Of a stretch of 64,000 nucleotides of DNA, positions 63,001 to 64,000 are shown piece by piece. The notes beneath the pieces were generated by a model that was given only the letters and a program-made list of their open reading frames with translations, was not told where the DNA came from and searched no databases. This DNA comes from Vitis vinifera (Eukaryota; Streptophyta; Magnoliopsida; Vitales; Vitaceae). Numbering within the stretch: position 1 is the first letter of the stretch; each line of letters begins with the position of its first letter. The stretch spans positions 2,615,001 to 2,679,000 of the forward strand of contig NC_081806.1 of assembly GCF_030704535.1 (NCBI RefSeq), given 5' to 3'. The position numbers and the translations under genes are program-made.

Positions 63001-64000
63001 TAAGAAGTGGTTAGATACCTTACAATTTTTTTTTTTATGTATATAATATATTACTAATATATAATGCATTTTTTATTTTCTAAAATAATAATATAGTAGT
63101 TATGCATATGGTACAATGTATTGTATCATATGATATTTAACTTACAATCATATATTCATTAATGATATATGATATCTTTATAAACATAAACCATATTTGG
63201 AATTTACATCAATAGAATATCTTGACAAAAATTAGGTTATTATTTGATAATTTCTAATATTAACAATTATTTAAAAACTAAACAATAATTAAAAAAATAT
63301 TTTTATTAGGTTAATCTAGGTAATTAAATATTAGTATAAATTTACTTTCAAAGTGAATAAGCCTAAGTTTAACAATTCGTGTCAACAGGTTATCTTTATC
63401 TTTTTTTATTTTCTTCCTCTTATATTTCAAATGAAAATATCAAATGCAATAAAACACTATAAATATAAATGATATACTATTTTTTATGATATGTTACAAT
63501 TATTTTTATAACTATATTTGTTTTACTTGTTTTATTTAAAAATTGTATACAAATATAAAAACTTCTTTACAAGTTAGTAGGTACAACATTTACTATTTTG
63601 TGATATAATTTATGATTTTATTTTTAATAAGTAATCATTTATGATAAATTAATATTTAACAATTAAAAATAAAAATTTATAATGAGATCAATAAAGTGTT
63701 CAGTCTTCCCCAGTTTACAAAGTTAACTATACACCACTAGTATAATCATTCATTTGAGTTATTAAAGTGTCTATACATTATATATAATTATGTTTACACC
63801 TAAATTTTATATACATTTTAAATACTAAAATGTTAAGATAAAGTTTTAATAAATCTATTAATTTTAAATATTTAATTTTATTTTCCATTTAATTTATTAT
63901 TGAAAGCACAAAAATCATGAATGAAATAAAAATATAATAATTATTCACATATTATAAAGTAAATAAATTATCATTTTAACATTAAATATGTCTTCAAATA
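60086..64000. other. AT-rich non-coding DNA, probable CACTA interior
   Basis: Apart from the 181-bp duplication, only a G/T-rich patch at 62060-62290 (repeated ggtgga/aatggtgg motifs) departs from the AT background. From 62500 the sequence is stacked aaatttaaaatttagaa-type runs. No gene was recognised. Confidence 0.5.
61303..61670. repeat. Tandem duplication, ~181-bp unit x2
   Basis: ttacttaatccatgcaaaaa occurs at 61330 and 61511. The copies share aataactactttattatt and taatgtttggattaactcac, with small indels including a C-run expansion in the second. Confidence 0.85.

Larger units (their letters stand above)
57972..64000 (-). mobile_element. CACTA (En/Spm-like) transposon, one end and interior; other end not found in window
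   Basis: CACTACAAGAAAA at 57972-57984 is the typical plant CACTA terminal inverted repeat. It is followed by subterminal sequence with repeated short motifs (cgaaatttt, gatgaaat, ttgctac) for about 500 bases. A Transposase_24-like coding fragment lies inward on the minus strand. No matching TTTTCTTGTAGTG end was found up to 64000, so the element continues past the window or has lost that end. The boundary at 64000 is the window edge, not an element end. Confidence 0.6.

Overview
The window reads as nuclear DNA of a dicot plant, most likely a woody eudicot such as grapevine (an inference from gene content, intron style and repeat types; not proven by anything in the sequence). Genes are GT-AG spliced, the spaces between them are AT-rich, and the repeats (Tekay-like chromovirus, TRIM, CACTA, tRNA-SINE-like foldback) are plant types.

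Layout. 29-3730 (+): the last 17 exons of an M1 alanyl/puromycin-sensitive aminopeptidase, including two consecutive microexons of 5 and 12 nt. 6583-9526 (+): a two-exon proline/serine-rich protein of the plant 'hydroxyproline-rich glycoprotein family' type. 10904-12298 (+): an intronless BTB/POZ plus WD40-like protein. 12.3-18.1 kb: AT-rich intergenic DNA. 18143-20221 (+): a three-exon Lsi2-like silicon/arsenite efflux transporter. 20.2-25.2 kb: repeats, including a SINE-like foldback and tandem duplications. 25275-26912 (+): an intronless CYP86A fatty-acid omega-hydroxylase (cutin/suberin pathway). 29962-38005 (+): a 19-exon plasma-membrane H+-ATPase homologue with an open frame. It has lost the phosphorylated Asp, the hinge Asp, the membrane proton-site Asp and the whole C-terminal regulatory domain. 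41647-43046 (-): a small RING-CH (MARCH-like) membrane E3 ligase. 43513-43953 (-): a short Thr/Pro-rich single-span membrane protein.

From 44.3 kb rightward the window is dominated by mobile DNA. A young Ty3/gypsy chromovirus with an intact 1491-codon gag-pol (minus strand) is joined head-to-head to a small TRIM element. The pair shares one target-site duplication (CACAA), as if two cDNAs had been ligated before integrating. Then come an inverted copy (identical except for microsatellite length) of a 332-bp segment from upstream of the H+-ATPase homologue, a cluster of broken host-gene fragments (ELM1-like, receptor-kinase-like and others), and the left end of a CACTA element with a decayed transposase fragment that runs towards the window end.

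The genes form no operon-like unit; each is an independent plant locus. The most unusual features are the dead-looking but frame-intact H+-ATPase homologue and the gypsy-TRIM composite insertion.
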